Position numbers and translations under genes: made by a program. Of a DNA stretch of 64,000 nucleotides, positions 8,143 to 15,521 are shown in pieces. A model generated the notes under the pieces. It ran no database searches, was not told where the DNA came from, and saw only the letters and a list, made by a program, of their open reading frames with translations. The first letter of the stretch is position 1; each line of letters starts with the position of its first letter. Location: NCBI GenBank assembly GCA_024583055.1, contig CP102145.1, forward strand, positions 930,001 through 994,000, in the 5' to 3' direction. Origin of the DNA: Streptococcus suis. GTDB taxonomy: Bacteria > Bacillota > Bacilli > Lactobacillales > Streptococcaceae.

Positions 8143-8248
8143 ATCTTGGCTCATGTTCCCGCAGATAGCGTCCATAGATGTCGCACGCAACATCCGATAG
8201 CCACAGCTTTATGCCTCTTTTTACGGGACCGTCTCCCGAAGGGATTCT

Positions 8249-8276
8249 ATCATAACCTTGTAATCTGATGATACAA
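8249..8276 (-). promoter_or_regulatory. candidate late promoter
   Basis: On the minus strand TTGTAT and TATGAT are separated by 16 bases and point toward the tRNA-like element, terS and the head genes. The weak -35 suits a promoter that needs an activator; an inverted repeat just upstream could be its site. Confidence 0.5.
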
Positions 8277-8293
8277 CTTTAACATTAAAATCG

Positions 8294-8319
8294 TGACACT
8301 TAAAGCGGTTTTTGTGTCA
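8294..8319 (-). promoter_or_regulatory. TGACAC/GTGTCA inverted repeat, candidate late-activator site
   Basis: Two perfect six-base arms, TGACAC at 8294-8299 and GTGTCA at 8314-8319, with centres 20 bp (about two helical turns) apart. The pair sits immediately upstream of the candidate late promoter and just after the stop of the ArpU-like regulator gene. Binding by that regulator is inferred from position. Confidence 0.45.
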
Positions 8320-8322
8320 ACT

Positions 8323-8736
8323 TTACAAATCTCCTCGAAAATCTGCAAAAATTGTCAAAATCCGCTCTCTTTTGCGATAGATACTCTTGCGAGATACATT
8401 AAGCATAACAGCTATTTCCTCCCAAGTATTTACCGACCGAATAGACCAGCGTAAATAGAAAATCCTTTTTAGCTCGTCATCCAAAGACTCAATTGTTGCT
8501 TCCACAGCTTTTCGGAATTGCTCTAGGCCGTTTATCCTCACATCACTCGACCAACGTGCCACAAGCGACTCTGTTGGTTTAGAAACGATATTCGGCTTAC
8601 CCCCACCAACATTGCAATCGTTGGACACCTCTGTTTGGATTTCAAGCTTGCGGATAGCGATTTTCTTGTCAATCTGTTGGTAGTCAAATAACTTCGAATC
8701 TAATGCTCTCAATTCTACATCTGATAACTTGTTCAC
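8323..8736 (-). CDS. ArpU/RinA-like late transcription regulator
   Basis: A 137-residue protein starting from GTG at 8736, chosen because AAAGGAGTGCGA lies directly upstream; the longer frame starting with a pseudo zinc-finger (CTDCGF) has no ribosome binding site. The C-terminal half is a sigma-like helix-turn-helix: RIFYLRWSIRSVNTWEEIAV then VSRKSIYRKRERIL. This is the signature of the ArpU/RinA family that switches on late phage operons. It is the last gene before the terS leader region, exactly where such activators lie. The central segment carries an NVGGGKPN loop not assigned to a domain. Confidence 0.78.
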   Translation of the reverse strand: MNKLSDVELRALDSKLFDYQQIDKKIAIRKLEIQTEVSNDCNVGGGKPNIVSKPTESLVARWSSDVRINGLEQFRKAVEATIESLDDELKRIFYLRWSIRSVNTWEEIAVMLNVSRKSIYRKRERILTIFADFRGDL

Positions 8737-8803
8737 ACTCGCACTCCTTTGTGGTATAATATTGATAACGAAACCACAGTCGGTACAAGTGTGCTGGCTT
8801 TTT

Positions 8804-9334
8804 TTATTTCCACGCAATAACTGGACGTTCAATTTCCGCTTTCCACGAAGTTCTGTTTAGTGGGTCTAGCTGACAGAAAGTCGGTCTTTTCTTTTGTGAT
8901 TTTGGTTTATATTGACTCTTTAATTCATAATACATGCGATTGATTTCCGCCATGTATTTCATCTGCGGTGTCACTCCGTCCATCCATGCTTTGACGGTTG
9001 TGCCGTACTTAGTTCCTAACAGTTGAGCGAGCTTGTCATACGAGATACCGAGCCGATGTCTGACGTAACTGACTTTCTCGATGATATCTATGCCGTCGTC
9101 TACGATGCAGTCTTTAGTGTCTTCGTATAACTTCTGCAATTTATGCATAACTTCGGTCGGAGCAGAGTTAGAATGCTCCCATTTGATTATCGTTGTCTCC
9201 GAATACCCAATTATTGCGCTAAGCTCTTTCTGGGTCATACCAAGTTTCAACCGTAGGTCTTTGACCGTACCTTCTGCGTACGGTTCTGCCTCAGGTTTCG
9301 GTGCGTATTTATTAAAACTATGCTGTTTAATCAT
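8804..9334 (-). CDS. phage XRE-family DNA-binding protein
   Basis: A 176-residue protein from ATG at 9334, supported by TTGGAGGATTT upstream and a four-base overlap with the previous gene. Residues about 20-65 form an XRE helix-turn-helix (LRLKLGMTQKELSAIIGYSE, then TIIKWEHSN). A second helical unit (VRHRLGISYDKLAQLLGTKY) resembles a degenerate repeat of the same fold. The C-terminus is basic (QYKPKSQKKRP). It probably regulates early or middle phage genes; neither target nor family is known to me. Confidence 0.65.
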   Translation of the reverse strand: MIKQHSFNKYAPKPEAEPYAEGTVKDLRLKLGMTQKELSAIIGYSETTIIKWEHSNSAPTEVMHKLQKLYEDTKDCIVDDGIDIIEKVSYVRHRLGISYDKLAQLLGTKYGTTVKAWMDGVTPQMKYMAEINRMYYELKSQYKPKSQKKRPTFCQLDPLNRTSWKAEIERPVIAWK

Positions 9335-9534
9335 AAATCCTCCAACGCTACCCAACGGAATTGTGGGTATTTTTTCGCTTCTTCTTGGGTGCATTTGTAA
9401 GCAGAAAAATTAACATCAAACAACTCACTCGATTCCATTGTTGCAAACCTTCCTAGTGCAGTTATCAGAAATGTATATTCCCAATGCCTCGGCTCTGGCA
9501 CATCGACCAGTAGCACACCTAGTTTTTTAGTCAT
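9331..9534 (-). CDS. hypothetical phage protein (67 aa)
   Basis: Sixty-seven residues, MTKKLGVLLVDVPEPRHWEY..., with no recognised domain. A GAGGTAACTA ribosome binding site precedes the ATG, and the stop overlaps the next gene's start (ATGA). It contains the only minus-strand start just left of the divergent mazEF promoter region. The central SELFDVNFSAYKC and the C-terminal KYPQFRWVALEDL look like a small globular protein. No function can be given. Confidence 0.5.
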   Translation of the reverse strand: MTKKLGVLLVDVPEPRHWEYTFLITALGRFATMESSELFDVNFSAYKCTQEEAKKYPQFRWVALEDL

Positions 9535-9551
9535 TAGTTACCTCTTTCTAT

Positions 9552-9593
9552 TTGACTTCCTTCTTCATTTTGTATATACTAAGTATATACAAA
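9552..9593 (+). promoter_or_regulatory. mazEF promoter with 25-bp palindromic operator
   Basis: TTGACT (9552-9557) and TATACT (9575-9580) are 17 bp apart. The -10 box is embedded in a perfect palindrome with 12-bp arms (TTTGTATATACT, centre base 9581, AGTATATACAAA; 9569-9593). Such a site over the start point fits autorepression by a MazE/AbrB-type antitoxin dimer. Confidence 0.8.
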
Positions 9594-9607
9594 CAGGAGG
9601 ACATATC

Positions 9608-9823
9608 ATGAATACTGTTAAAACACGTAAAGTTGGCAACTCACTTGCCATCACCATCCCCAAAGAATTGAATGTTGATGAAGGCAAGGAGTTCGTTGTC
9701 TACAAGGGCATTGATGATGTCATCGTGCTTGCACCTAAAATCCCAAATCCATTTGATAACATGGAACCGTTCATCATGGACAACGACTTTGAAGGAGTGG
9801 TCTTACTTGACAATGAAGGATAA
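9608..9823 (+). CDS. mazE: MazE/AbrB-family antitoxin
   Basis: A 71-residue swapped-hairpin AbrB-type protein: MNTVKTRKVGNSLAITIPKE is the canonical DNA-binding motif of MazE/PemI antitoxins, with a K-x-GNS core. The C-terminal third is acidic and unstructured (NPFDNMEPFIMDNDFEGV), as expected for the segment that wraps around MazF. It is preceded by CAGGAGGACATATC and by its own strong promoter and palindromic operator. It overlaps mazF by 11 bases. The pair runs opposite to all neighbouring prophage genes, so it is an independent accessory module. Confidence 0.88.
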   Translation: MNTVKTRKVGNSLAITIPKELNVDEGKEFVVYKGIDDVIVLAPKIPNPFDNMEPFIMDNDFEGVVLLDNEG

Positions 9824-10157
9824 TTACATACCACAAAAACAAGACATCATCTGGATTGACTTTGATCCATCACTTGGAAAAGAAATCCAGAAACGTAGAC
9901 CAGCACTTGTCGTCTCCAGTCACAAGTACAGTCAGATGACAGGATTTGTTGCCGTCTGCCCCATCACTCACGGAGCAAAAGCGCTAGAAAGCCGTGGCTT
10001 ATCTGTCCCTATCCATTCTGATAAGGTAGACGGTGTGGTCAATCCAATGCAGCTCTATACTTTTGATTTCAGGGCACGGAACGCCAGCAAAATCACCCAG
10101 CTAGACACTTGGACCTTTCAAAAAGTCGTCCAACTTTACAACTACATTTTCGACTAG
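9813..10157 (+). CDS. mazF: MazF/PemK-family mRNA interferase toxin
   Basis: A 114-residue toxin starting MKDNYIPQKQDIIWIDFDPS at 9813; the ATG lies inside the mazE end with GAAGGAGTGG some way upstream. The GKEIQKRRPALVVSS motif carries the conserved arginine and the beta-strand of PemK/MazF RNases, and VCPITHGAK and NPMQLYTFDF follow in the right order. It cleaves mRNA at short sequences when free of antitoxin. The stop codon overlaps the start of a strong intrinsic terminator. All family-typical residues seem present, so it should be active; the sequence specificity cannot be predicted. Confidence 0.9.
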   Translation: MKDNYIPQKQDIIWIDFDPSLGKEIQKRRPALVVSSHKYSQMTGFVAVCPITHGAKALESRGLSVPIHSDKVDGVVNPMQLYTFDFRARNASKITQLDTWTFQKVVQLYNYIFD

Positions 10158-10176
10158 AGCCAAACGGCTCTTTTTT
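10156..10176 (+). terminator. mazEF intrinsic terminator
   Basis: AGAGCC, loop AAAC, GGCTCT, then a run of six T. It begins inside the mazF stop codon and insulates the module from the opposing early operon. Confidence 0.85.
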
Positions 10177-10213
10177 CGTTAGTCATTTTCTGCCTCCTGT
10201 TTCTCAGCTCTCA

Positions 10214-10393
10214 CTATCCAAACTCTACCGCCACAAACTTCGGTACCACAACCTTCTGCGGTTCGTGGATTTGGGAGATGATATCAATGGCATCTGCCTT
10301 TATAATCGTAACCAAAAGCTCGTCACTTCGGTTATCTTGAATTGTTAATGTGTAACTATTTTCTATTCTTCCAATCGCTTCCTGTTTATTCAT
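10214..10393 (-). CDS. hypothetical phage protein (59 aa)
   Basis: Fifty-nine residues from ATG at 10393, set by GGAGGAAAAAG directly upstream and by an ATGA overlap with the preceding (frameshifted) gene. The sequence MNKQEAIGRIENSYTLTIQD continues into an alternating hydrophobic pattern (ELLVTIIKADAIDIISQI) suggesting a small alpha/beta protein. No domain is recognised. It is the last minus-strand early gene before the mazEF insertion. Confidence 0.5.
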   Translation of the reverse strand: MNKQEAIGRIENSYTLTIQDNRSDELLVTIIKADAIDIISQIHEPQKVVVPKFVAVEFG

Positions 10394-10724
10394 CTTTTTC
10401 CTCCACAAGTTCCTTTCTCCAATGCTTTTTTAGCGAACATAATTTCTGTATCTTTAATCCAAGGGTGGTTTTTACTTCTTTTTTCTGGTAAGACCTTGAT
10501 ACCGTGCTCGTAAGCATAGTTTCTTAAATTTTTGACCGTCCCACCAGTCCGTTCAGCTATCTCACGGTATGATAACCCTTGTTCCGCTAAATAGTCGTTT
10601 GCCTCAACTCGATACCCAACCGTTTAATTTTTGCTTTATTCACGCTGCCATTGTACAATTCCAATGGCAGACCTTCGTTTCGATACTGCTTACAAAGATA
10701 TTCGATGTATTCAAGATGATTCAT
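10390..10724 (-). pseudogene. frameshifted phage HTH protein
   Basis: An N-terminal piece starts at 10724 (MNHLEYIEYLCKQYRNEG), has an AAGTAAG-type start region and runs to a TAG at 10587. The second piece, in another frame open from 10623 to 10390, continues with a helix-turn-helix (LAEQGLSYREIAERTGGTVK) and ends in an ATGA overlap with the next gene. Together they make a protein of about 110 residues if one base is restored near 10600-10623. No start codon precedes the second piece. This is a real frameshift, a sequencing error or, less likely, programmed frameshifting. Confidence 0.7.
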
Positions 10725-10725
10725 C

Positions 10726-11985
10726 TTACTTCTCCAATCGTTTTGCTATTGCTTCAATTACATTTACCGTGACCGAGTTGCCAGCTTGCTTGTACAACTG
10801 GCTATTACTGTTTACTGCTTGGGCTCTATCAAATGCCCAGTCCGGAAAACCTTGCAACCTCCAACACTCACGAGGTGTCAGCTTGCGGATACGAAAATTC
10901 GGTGCCACAACACCCTGCTCTTCGCCTGTCAAAAGTGTATTGGCCACTTGCTTGCCAACGCGACCTCTCCGAGTCGTAGAATTCGGACGAGACAGATTGA
11001 CTGAATCGCCAACCTTTGCTTCGGAATAACCTTTGGCAGTTGCTTCCTTGATAGCTAACAAGTTATTTTCTTGCCAGCTATTACTTGTCAATGTCGGGGA
11101 GATATCATGCTCGCCGCCTTGATTATAACCATGTCCACGTTGGACGATTTTCGGCTCTAGCCCACCACCTTGCATTGTCCGAATAGTCGGAGCGATACCG
11201 TTTGGGTCGTACACACAACCGCTTTGATTAAAATTTGGTTCAATGATTCCAACGACCTTGATATCATTAACCATCACCCCATGCTTGTCTTGTGCCGTCA
11301 ATGGGTCTTTTTGAGTTGTCGTGCTGCACAAGGTTGAGGCAAGACTATCTACAGATCCCACATCGCCACTCTGCGACTTTCCCATTTTTCTGATATTACC
11401 AACTTTATTTATCTTTGATTGTTCACTATCAATCGTTGTGTCATCTCCTCCGAAAGGAAATATCGCTCGTCCACCTGCTCCTCTAAGATGTCCGATAATA
11501 AACACCCGCTCTCTGTTCTGGGGGACTCCAAAATTCTTGCTGTTGAACACTTGCCATTCCGCATCATACCCCAGTTCATCCAACGCTCCGAGGATAACCT
11601 CGAACGTATTTCCGTTGTCGTGGTTAAGCAATCCTGTGACGTTCTCAAGGAATAAATATTTAGGTCGGAGAATAGATGCGAACCGAGCAATCTCAAAGAA
11701 CAAAGTCCCTCTAGTATCTTCAAATCCTGCTCGTTTGCCAGCAATGCTGAAAGCCTGGCACGGAAATCCTCCACAGACAATGTCCACACGTCCGATTCCT
11801 CGAACAGACTCATCTGTAACTGCTGTGATGTCATGAAATTCAAATTCTCCTTCTGTATCATGTATCGCTTTGTAGCTCTTTCTGGCAAATGGGTCGATCT
11901 CGCAAAAGCCAACACATTCGTGTCCAGCTCGTTCCATACCAAAACGGAAACCACCGATGCCAGCAAATAAATCTAAAAATTTCAT
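10726..11985 (-). CDS. DNA (cytosine-5) methyltransferase
   Basis: A 419-residue m5C methyltransferase starting MKFLDLFAGIGGFRFG at 11985 (motif I). The catalytic motif IV GGFPCQAFSIAGKR, motif VI FLENVTGLL and motif VIII NFGVPQNRERVFIIG are all intact. A variable target-recognition region spans roughly residues 190-360, and motifs IX/X return as TPRECWRLQGFP and YKQAGNSVTVNV. No restriction endonuclease is recognisable beside it, so it is probably an orphan phage enzyme that masks host restriction sites. The ATG overlaps the preceding stop (ATGA). Confidence 0.95.
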   Translation of the reverse strand: MKFLDLFAGIGGFRFGMERAGHECVGFCEIDPFARKSYKAIHDTEGEFEFHDITAVTDESVRGIGRVDIVCGGFPCQAFSIAGKRAGFEDTRGTLFFEIARFASILRPKYLFLENVTGLLNHDNGNTFEVILGALDELGYDAEWQVFNSKNFGVPQNRERVFIIGHLRGAGGRAIFPFGGDDTTIDSEQSKINKVGNIRKMGKSQSGDVGSVDSLASTLCSTTTQKDPLTAQDKHGVMVNDIKVVGIIEPNFNQSGCVYDPNGIAPTIRTMQGGGLEPKIVQRGHGYNQGGEHDISPTLTSNSWQENNLLAIKEATAKGYSEAKVGDSVNLSRPNSTTRRGRVGKQVANTLLTGEEQGVVAPNFRIRKLTPRECWRLQGFPDWAFDRAQAVNSNSQLYKQAGNSVTVNVIEAIAKRLEK

Positions 11986-12278
11986 TTCCGCCCTTTCAAC
12001 CACTCAGGCATCTCCTGCCCGATTTCAATTTCTTCATACTGCTCCCTGGTCACCAAAAACTTACCATACGGCTTGACCTCGACATAGTAATGGCTATCAA
12101 CCACATCCTTAGCCGTGACCTTGCCAAACATCTCTGTACCAGCGTTGTCGACTTGGTAGATGATGACTGGCTCACGGGATTCCAGGGCGTCAATCTTGCT
12201 TCGCATACTATGTACTTCAATCAATGATACAATCAACGCAAAGCTTAGTGGTACTACTATTAATTCTTCTTTTCGCAT
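11982..12278 (-). CDS. DUF1372-like phage membrane-anchored protein
   Basis: Ninety-eight residues with one N-terminal hydrophobic helix (LIVVPLSFALIVSLIEVHS) and a soluble beta-rich domain containing VDNAGTEMFGKVTAKD and VKPYGKFLVTREQYEEI. These strings resemble the streptococcal phage DUF1372 family as I remember it. The helix would anchor the domain at the membrane; there is no lipobox. It overlaps the next gene (methyltransferase) by four bases and the previous one by 19. The function of the family is unknown. Confidence 0.6.
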   Translation of the reverse strand: MRKEELIVVPLSFALIVSLIEVHSMRSKIDALESREPVIIYQVDNAGTEMFGKVTAKDVVDSHYYVEVKPYGKFLVTREQYEEIEIGQEMPEWLKGRK

Positions 12279-12505
12279 TTTTCCTCCAAATCCTCAATAA
12301 GCCAACCTAAATTCTGCTGAGCTTTCTTCAGGTCCTCGACACCATTTTTCCATTGGAATCGCAAAATGTATTTCACTGTATTAAAGAAGTACGCAGCTTG
12401 CATACCACGCAAATTGCCGATAAAATTTCTGACGACATCAATTACTTCTAGCCCATATTTACCTTGGTAGTGTTTTGGTTTGGTTATGTTGTCGAATGGT
12501 TTCAT
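12260..12505 (-). CDS. DUF3310 phage protein
   Basis: Eighty-one residues from ATG at 12505, picked because GGAGGAAAAGCAA precedes it. The sequence KPKHYQGKYGLEVIDVVRNF and AAYFFNTVKYILRFQWKN plus DLKKAQQNLGWLIEDL is the DUF3310 pattern (conserved KPxHY, Y-x-x-N-x-x-KY and a final helix). These small proteins are common in Gram-positive phage replication regions and are sometimes labelled nucleotide kinases, without proof. The gene overlaps the VRR-NUC gene by 47 bases in another frame. Confidence 0.8.
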   Translation of the reverse strand: MKPFDNITKPKHYQGKYGLEVIDVVRNFIGNLRGMQAAYFFNTVKYILRFQWKNGVEDLKKAQQNLGWLIEDLEEKCEKKN

Positions 12506-12824
12506 TTGCTTTTCCTCCCACAATATCCAACGCATCTTCTACACTCCTAGCCACACCGGCTAAGGCACCAAATTTTCGCATACGTTCGATAAACTTCTCC
12601 TGCTCAGGTCGTACGCGACCTGTTTCATTTTTCACTTCAATGAAAAATATTTGTCCATCAGGTCTAAAACCAAATAAGTCACTAAACCCTCTCGGTAGAC
12701 CTGTATCGAAATATCGTCCGTCAGACGTACGGACTTTACCGACGTTGGCACGGAAAGTTGGGTACCCACGTTGGGCCAATTCCATGCGGATCTGCGTTTG
12801 TACATCATGTTCCGATAGTGACAT
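12459..12824 (-). CDS. VRR-NUC domain nuclease
   Basis: A 121-residue nuclease of the PD-(D/E)xK superfamily. HDVQTQIRMELAQRGYPTFRANVG supplies the N-terminal acidic helix. The core is GLPRGFSDLFGF, then GQIFFIEVKNETG (D and ExK), with QEKFIERMRKFGALAGVA as the closing helix. Stand-alone VRR-NUC proteins in phages resolve branched DNA or process ends during replication/recombination. It lies between Prim-Pol and DUF3310 with overlaps at both ends, placing it in the replication block. Confidence 0.9.
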   Translation of the reverse strand: MSLSEHDVQTQIRMELAQRGYPTFRANVGKVRTSDGRYFDTGLPRGFSDLFGFRPDGQIFFIEVKNETGRVRPEQEKFIERMRKFGALAGVARSVEDALDIVGGKANETIRQHNQTKTLPR

Positions 12825-13677
12825 AATTCACCTTCCTTCTTGCTGATTCTATTGTTCGTTCAAATTCTTCTTGTGTGAATACATCTCTGCCCTTGATCGT
12901 TCCAACGATGACCATTAAATCTGCAAGGCTTTGATTATTCTCAATCGCCCAGCAACTTGCTTTGAACAGGTCATCATTCCGATTCAACCACGTCCCAGTA
13001 ATGATTCGGTCATAAGCCTCTTTGCCTTCATGGTTACCATTCAAGGTTGTTGGCAATGATTCGCTAAAATACTGTGTGATTATCTGTTGTTTTGGCCTGA
13101 AAACCATCTGCTCGAATTCGCCCTCATAAAACGGTAACTCTTTGACCGCTTGCAAGACCTCTCGACCTTCCGACGGAAATATCTTCACGTAGTTGTTATC
13201 ATTAGCCTTAATATCAATTCCAGGCATGACTCCAATCTTTTGAGCGTATGGGATATCCTCGCGCTTTCTAAATAAGACGTGCATCCCGCCGCTTGCAGTC
13301 AATTCCAAAAATGTGTTGTTGAAATTCTTAATCAGTTCTCGCTTGTACTCGCTACGCAATATTGACGAATACCCATCCAAGCCATAATCATTCTGGTCAG
13401 TAGACAAAACCGATAGCAAGTCTGCTTTTTGCGACCGCAAGAGAAATTTCAACCCTTCTGCTATCGTCTCATCCATATTGTGAGTGTCAATATCGATAGC
13501 CCACACGCCACGCATCAAGAGGGCATAATCACAATTAAACCAATTGACCGATTTTATAATCTCTTCCGTTATCGGAATATCCTTAAACTTAATAATCGGA
13601 TTACCAGTCTTTCGACTTAACGGAATGACCTGGTAGCCTTTTTTTAGAAAAGCTAGTGCTGTGTCGTGGTATGTCAC
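12805..13677 (-). CDS. bifunctional primase-polymerase (Prim-Pol) domain protein
   Basis: About 290 residues from GTG at 13677, selected because AAAGGAGGTTTACCT lies just upstream; the frame is open for 30 more codons without a ribosome binding site. It opens YHDTALAFLKKGYQVIPLS, the Prim-Pol N-terminal motif. WAIDIDTHN holds the metal-binding aspartates, TASGGMHVLFR the conserved S-x-H, and GIDIKANDNNYVKIFPS the last motif. It would make primers for phage replication. It lacks a fused helicase; that activity is probably the D5-like protein just upstream (13955-15505). Confidence 0.85.
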   Translation of the reverse strand: MTYHDTALAFLKKGYQVIPLSRKTGNPIIKFKDIPITEEIIKSVNWFNCDYALLMRGVWAIDIDTHNMDETIAEGLKFLLRSQKADLLSVLSTDQNDYGLDGYSSILRSEYKRELIKNFNNTFLELTASGGMHVLFRKREDIPYAQKIGVMPGIDIKANDNNYVKIFPSEGREVLQAVKELPFYEGEFEQMVFRPKQQIITQYFSESLPTTLNGNHEGKEAYDRIITGTWLNRNDDLFKASCWAIENNQSLADLMVIVGTIKGRDVFTQEEFERTIESARRKVNYVTIGT

Positions 13678-13954
13678 AGGTAAACCTCCTTTGCGGAATT
13701 TTTGCGTTATGCTTATAAAATCAGTAATATCAAGGACTTTAGACGTTCGTGTTACGTAATCGCGCAATTTTGCCCTACCCCACCCTTATATACTATATAT
13801 ATAAATAACTTAAACAATAATTGTCTTTATTGATTTTGGTAGTGATTGCGTAACAGAGAGAAAAATAATCTCCAAATCCATTGTCCTGCAAGGGTTTAAG
13901 GGTGTTACACAAAGTGAAAGAAATTGTGTAATTTACTCGTTACATTACGTAATA
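13678..13954 (-). other. AT-rich intergenic with repeated TTAC/GTAA motifs, candidate replication origin
   Basis: No gene is seen between Prim-Pol and the D5-like helicase. The stretch has an AT-only run around 13788-13830 and at least five near-identical elements in both orientations: GTTACGTAATC (13751), GATTGCGTAAC (13844), GTTACACAA (13904), ATTGTGTAAT (13923) and ATTACGTAAT (13944). A related TTGCGTTA lies at 13702. Spaced iterons next to an AT-rich segment between replication genes suggest an origin. Confidence 0.5.
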
Positions 13955-15505
13955 CTAAATAATAAATTTATTAAATCGCTCATGATTTTCGATGACATAA
14001 CCTCTGGCTGTCTTCCCTTGTACTCGTTTCGAGATAGCCTTAACACCGATTTCGGCTATGGCCTTGCCAAGCAACCTGCTACTACCTCGATACACCGCAG
14101 TTGACAAGTCAATCACTTCCTTATTCCCAGTCCTCTGCACGAAATCAATCTCTTGCAGTGCGTTTATCAGCGCCATCTGGAAATCATCCAGGTCAATATC
14201 ATTAAACACTTCCACATTCTTCCACAGATACATCTCATCCTGTTGCTTGAAATATTCCATGGAATTCAGTAGAAACCCAAGACTGCCAGCGATTTTCGGT
14301 GACTTGTCGCGATTCGTGAAGGCCTGCCAATATTTTGCGAATATCTCTTCACGTTCAAAATCTGTCTCACCTTCTGGCCTATCCTGATACTGTATCAATA
14401 TCTTCCGACCGTTCATCTCATCAGACAACGCGACTGTCCTGTTCGTATCGATGCACAGCACACTAGACAGACTAACCAGTGACTGATTCTGTCCGATTGA
14501 GCGTGCAACATGTGTCCGTTCAGTTGCGATAATCTTCAGTACCCGCTCCGTCGCTAGGCCTTGAATATCACCCTGCTCCGTCGCAAGGGCCATTTCACCG
14601 CCTGAGAACATCGCCCATGCTTGCAGAGCCTCAAAACCATTCGATTTTAGTGTGTCTAGCTCGACATCGATTTTCTTAAATAACCCTGATAGCGCTATGT
14701 GCCGAAGACCCTTCCCCGTTCGTACCCCAGATTTTGAGATGAAGAAATTGGTCTTGGGTCGAATACCACATGCGACTTGTGCCATGTAGTAGGCTTGAAG
14801 CTGTGCGTTGTGAAGCGACTGACTGTCTGCGATGACATACTCTAAGAATTCCTGGGCGATTTTCTGCGATGCCTGGGCATCCGATAGTTTTACAGGATAG
14901 TGCTTGAAGTAGGATACATTCTGCTTGGGTGGCTCGATTCGTAGTTCGTTGGATTCCAGATCAATGATGAAATCCTGCCCTGCAATTTGATAAACCTGGA
15001 TGTAATTGATTGGTTTAACGCCTAGAAACTGATGGATACCTGATAGGATTTCCATGATGTGGTTGGCATCCTTGAATCCGTAGCGTGTTTGCAGTGCATA
15101 CTCGTCCAGAATTCGAAACTGCCGATTGCTGACATCGTAGAGATAGCCATCAGAAATCGTGTACCGACCTATCAGATAGTCGATGACTAGCTTAGCGAAG
15201 GGCGGGAAATTCTTCTCGGAGTTGTATTTCACAGTCGCTGGGTTGTCGTCCGTTTCGTTGGACATCCAGACATCTCCGTAGATAAATCGGTGTGTTTTGC
15301 GCCCGTCACTAGCGAAATAGCCAATGTCCTTTGGTTCCACCGTCGTTGATTCGAAATAGTAATGTACTTGGTTCTTATCGTTCACATAATGGATTTTGTA
15401 TAATTGTTTCTTTAATTCCGCTTTTAACACCGATTCGCCAAACAGACTGGACCCCCAGTCCGTTTGATAAAGCAACCGGTCAAGCGAATCGGATAGTGAT
15501 TTCAT
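13955..15505 (-). CDS. phage D5-type primase/helicase
   Basis: A 516-residue protein. The first ~230 residues match the D5_N/primase-associated region (beta-rich, with YIQVYQIAGQDFIIDLESN). The ATPase core carries a degenerate Walker A (FFISKSGVRTGKGLRH), acidic GGEMALATEQGDIQ near Walker B and sensor-like SVLCIDTNRTVAL. The C-terminal ~100 residues are a helical DNA-binding-like tail. It would unwind phage DNA from the adjacent candidate origin and partners with Prim-Pol. The A-motif deviates from classic GxxGxGK(S/T), so ATPase activity is inferred. Confidence 0.8.
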   Translation of the reverse strand: MKSLSDSLDRLLYQTDWGSSLFGESVLKAELKKQLYKIHYVNDKNQVHYYFESTTVEPKDIGYFASDGRKTHRFIYGDVWMSNETDDNPATVKYNSEKNFPPFAKLVIDYLIGRYTISDGYLYDVSNRQFRILDEYALQTRYGFKDANHIMEILSGIHQFLGVKPINYIQVYQIAGQDFIIDLESNELRIEPPKQNVSYFKHYPVKLSDAQASQKIAQEFLEYVIADSQSLHNAQLQAYYMAQVACGIRPKTNFFISKSGVRTGKGLRHIALSGLFKKIDVELDTLKSNGFEALQAWAMFSGGEMALATEQGDIQGLATERVLKIIATERTHVARSIGQNQSLVSLSSVLCIDTNRTVALSDEMNGRKILIQYQDRPEGETDFEREEIFAKYWQAFTNRDKSPKIAGSLGFLLNSMEYFKQQDEMYLWKNVEVFNDIDLDDFQMALINALQEIDFVQRTGNKEVIDLSTAVYRGSSRLLGKAIAEIGVKAISKRVQGKTARGYVIENHERFNKFII

Positions 15506-15521
15506 AGATTACCTCGTAGAA

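Noticed and set aside
7799..8200. Plus-strand ORF with METAGIEPAHS
   Set aside because: The AGIEPA string is the reverse translation of a tRNA T-arm, and the frame runs antisense to terS and the tRNA-like element.
8737..8832. N-terminal CTDCGF zinc-finger-like extension of the ArpU-like protein
   Set aside because: It has no ribosome binding site; a GTG with AAAGGAGTGCGA upstream gives the expected family length.
11409..11966. 185-codon ORF inside the methyltransferase gene
   Set aside because: Alternate-frame shadow of a gene with complete m5C methyltransferase motifs.
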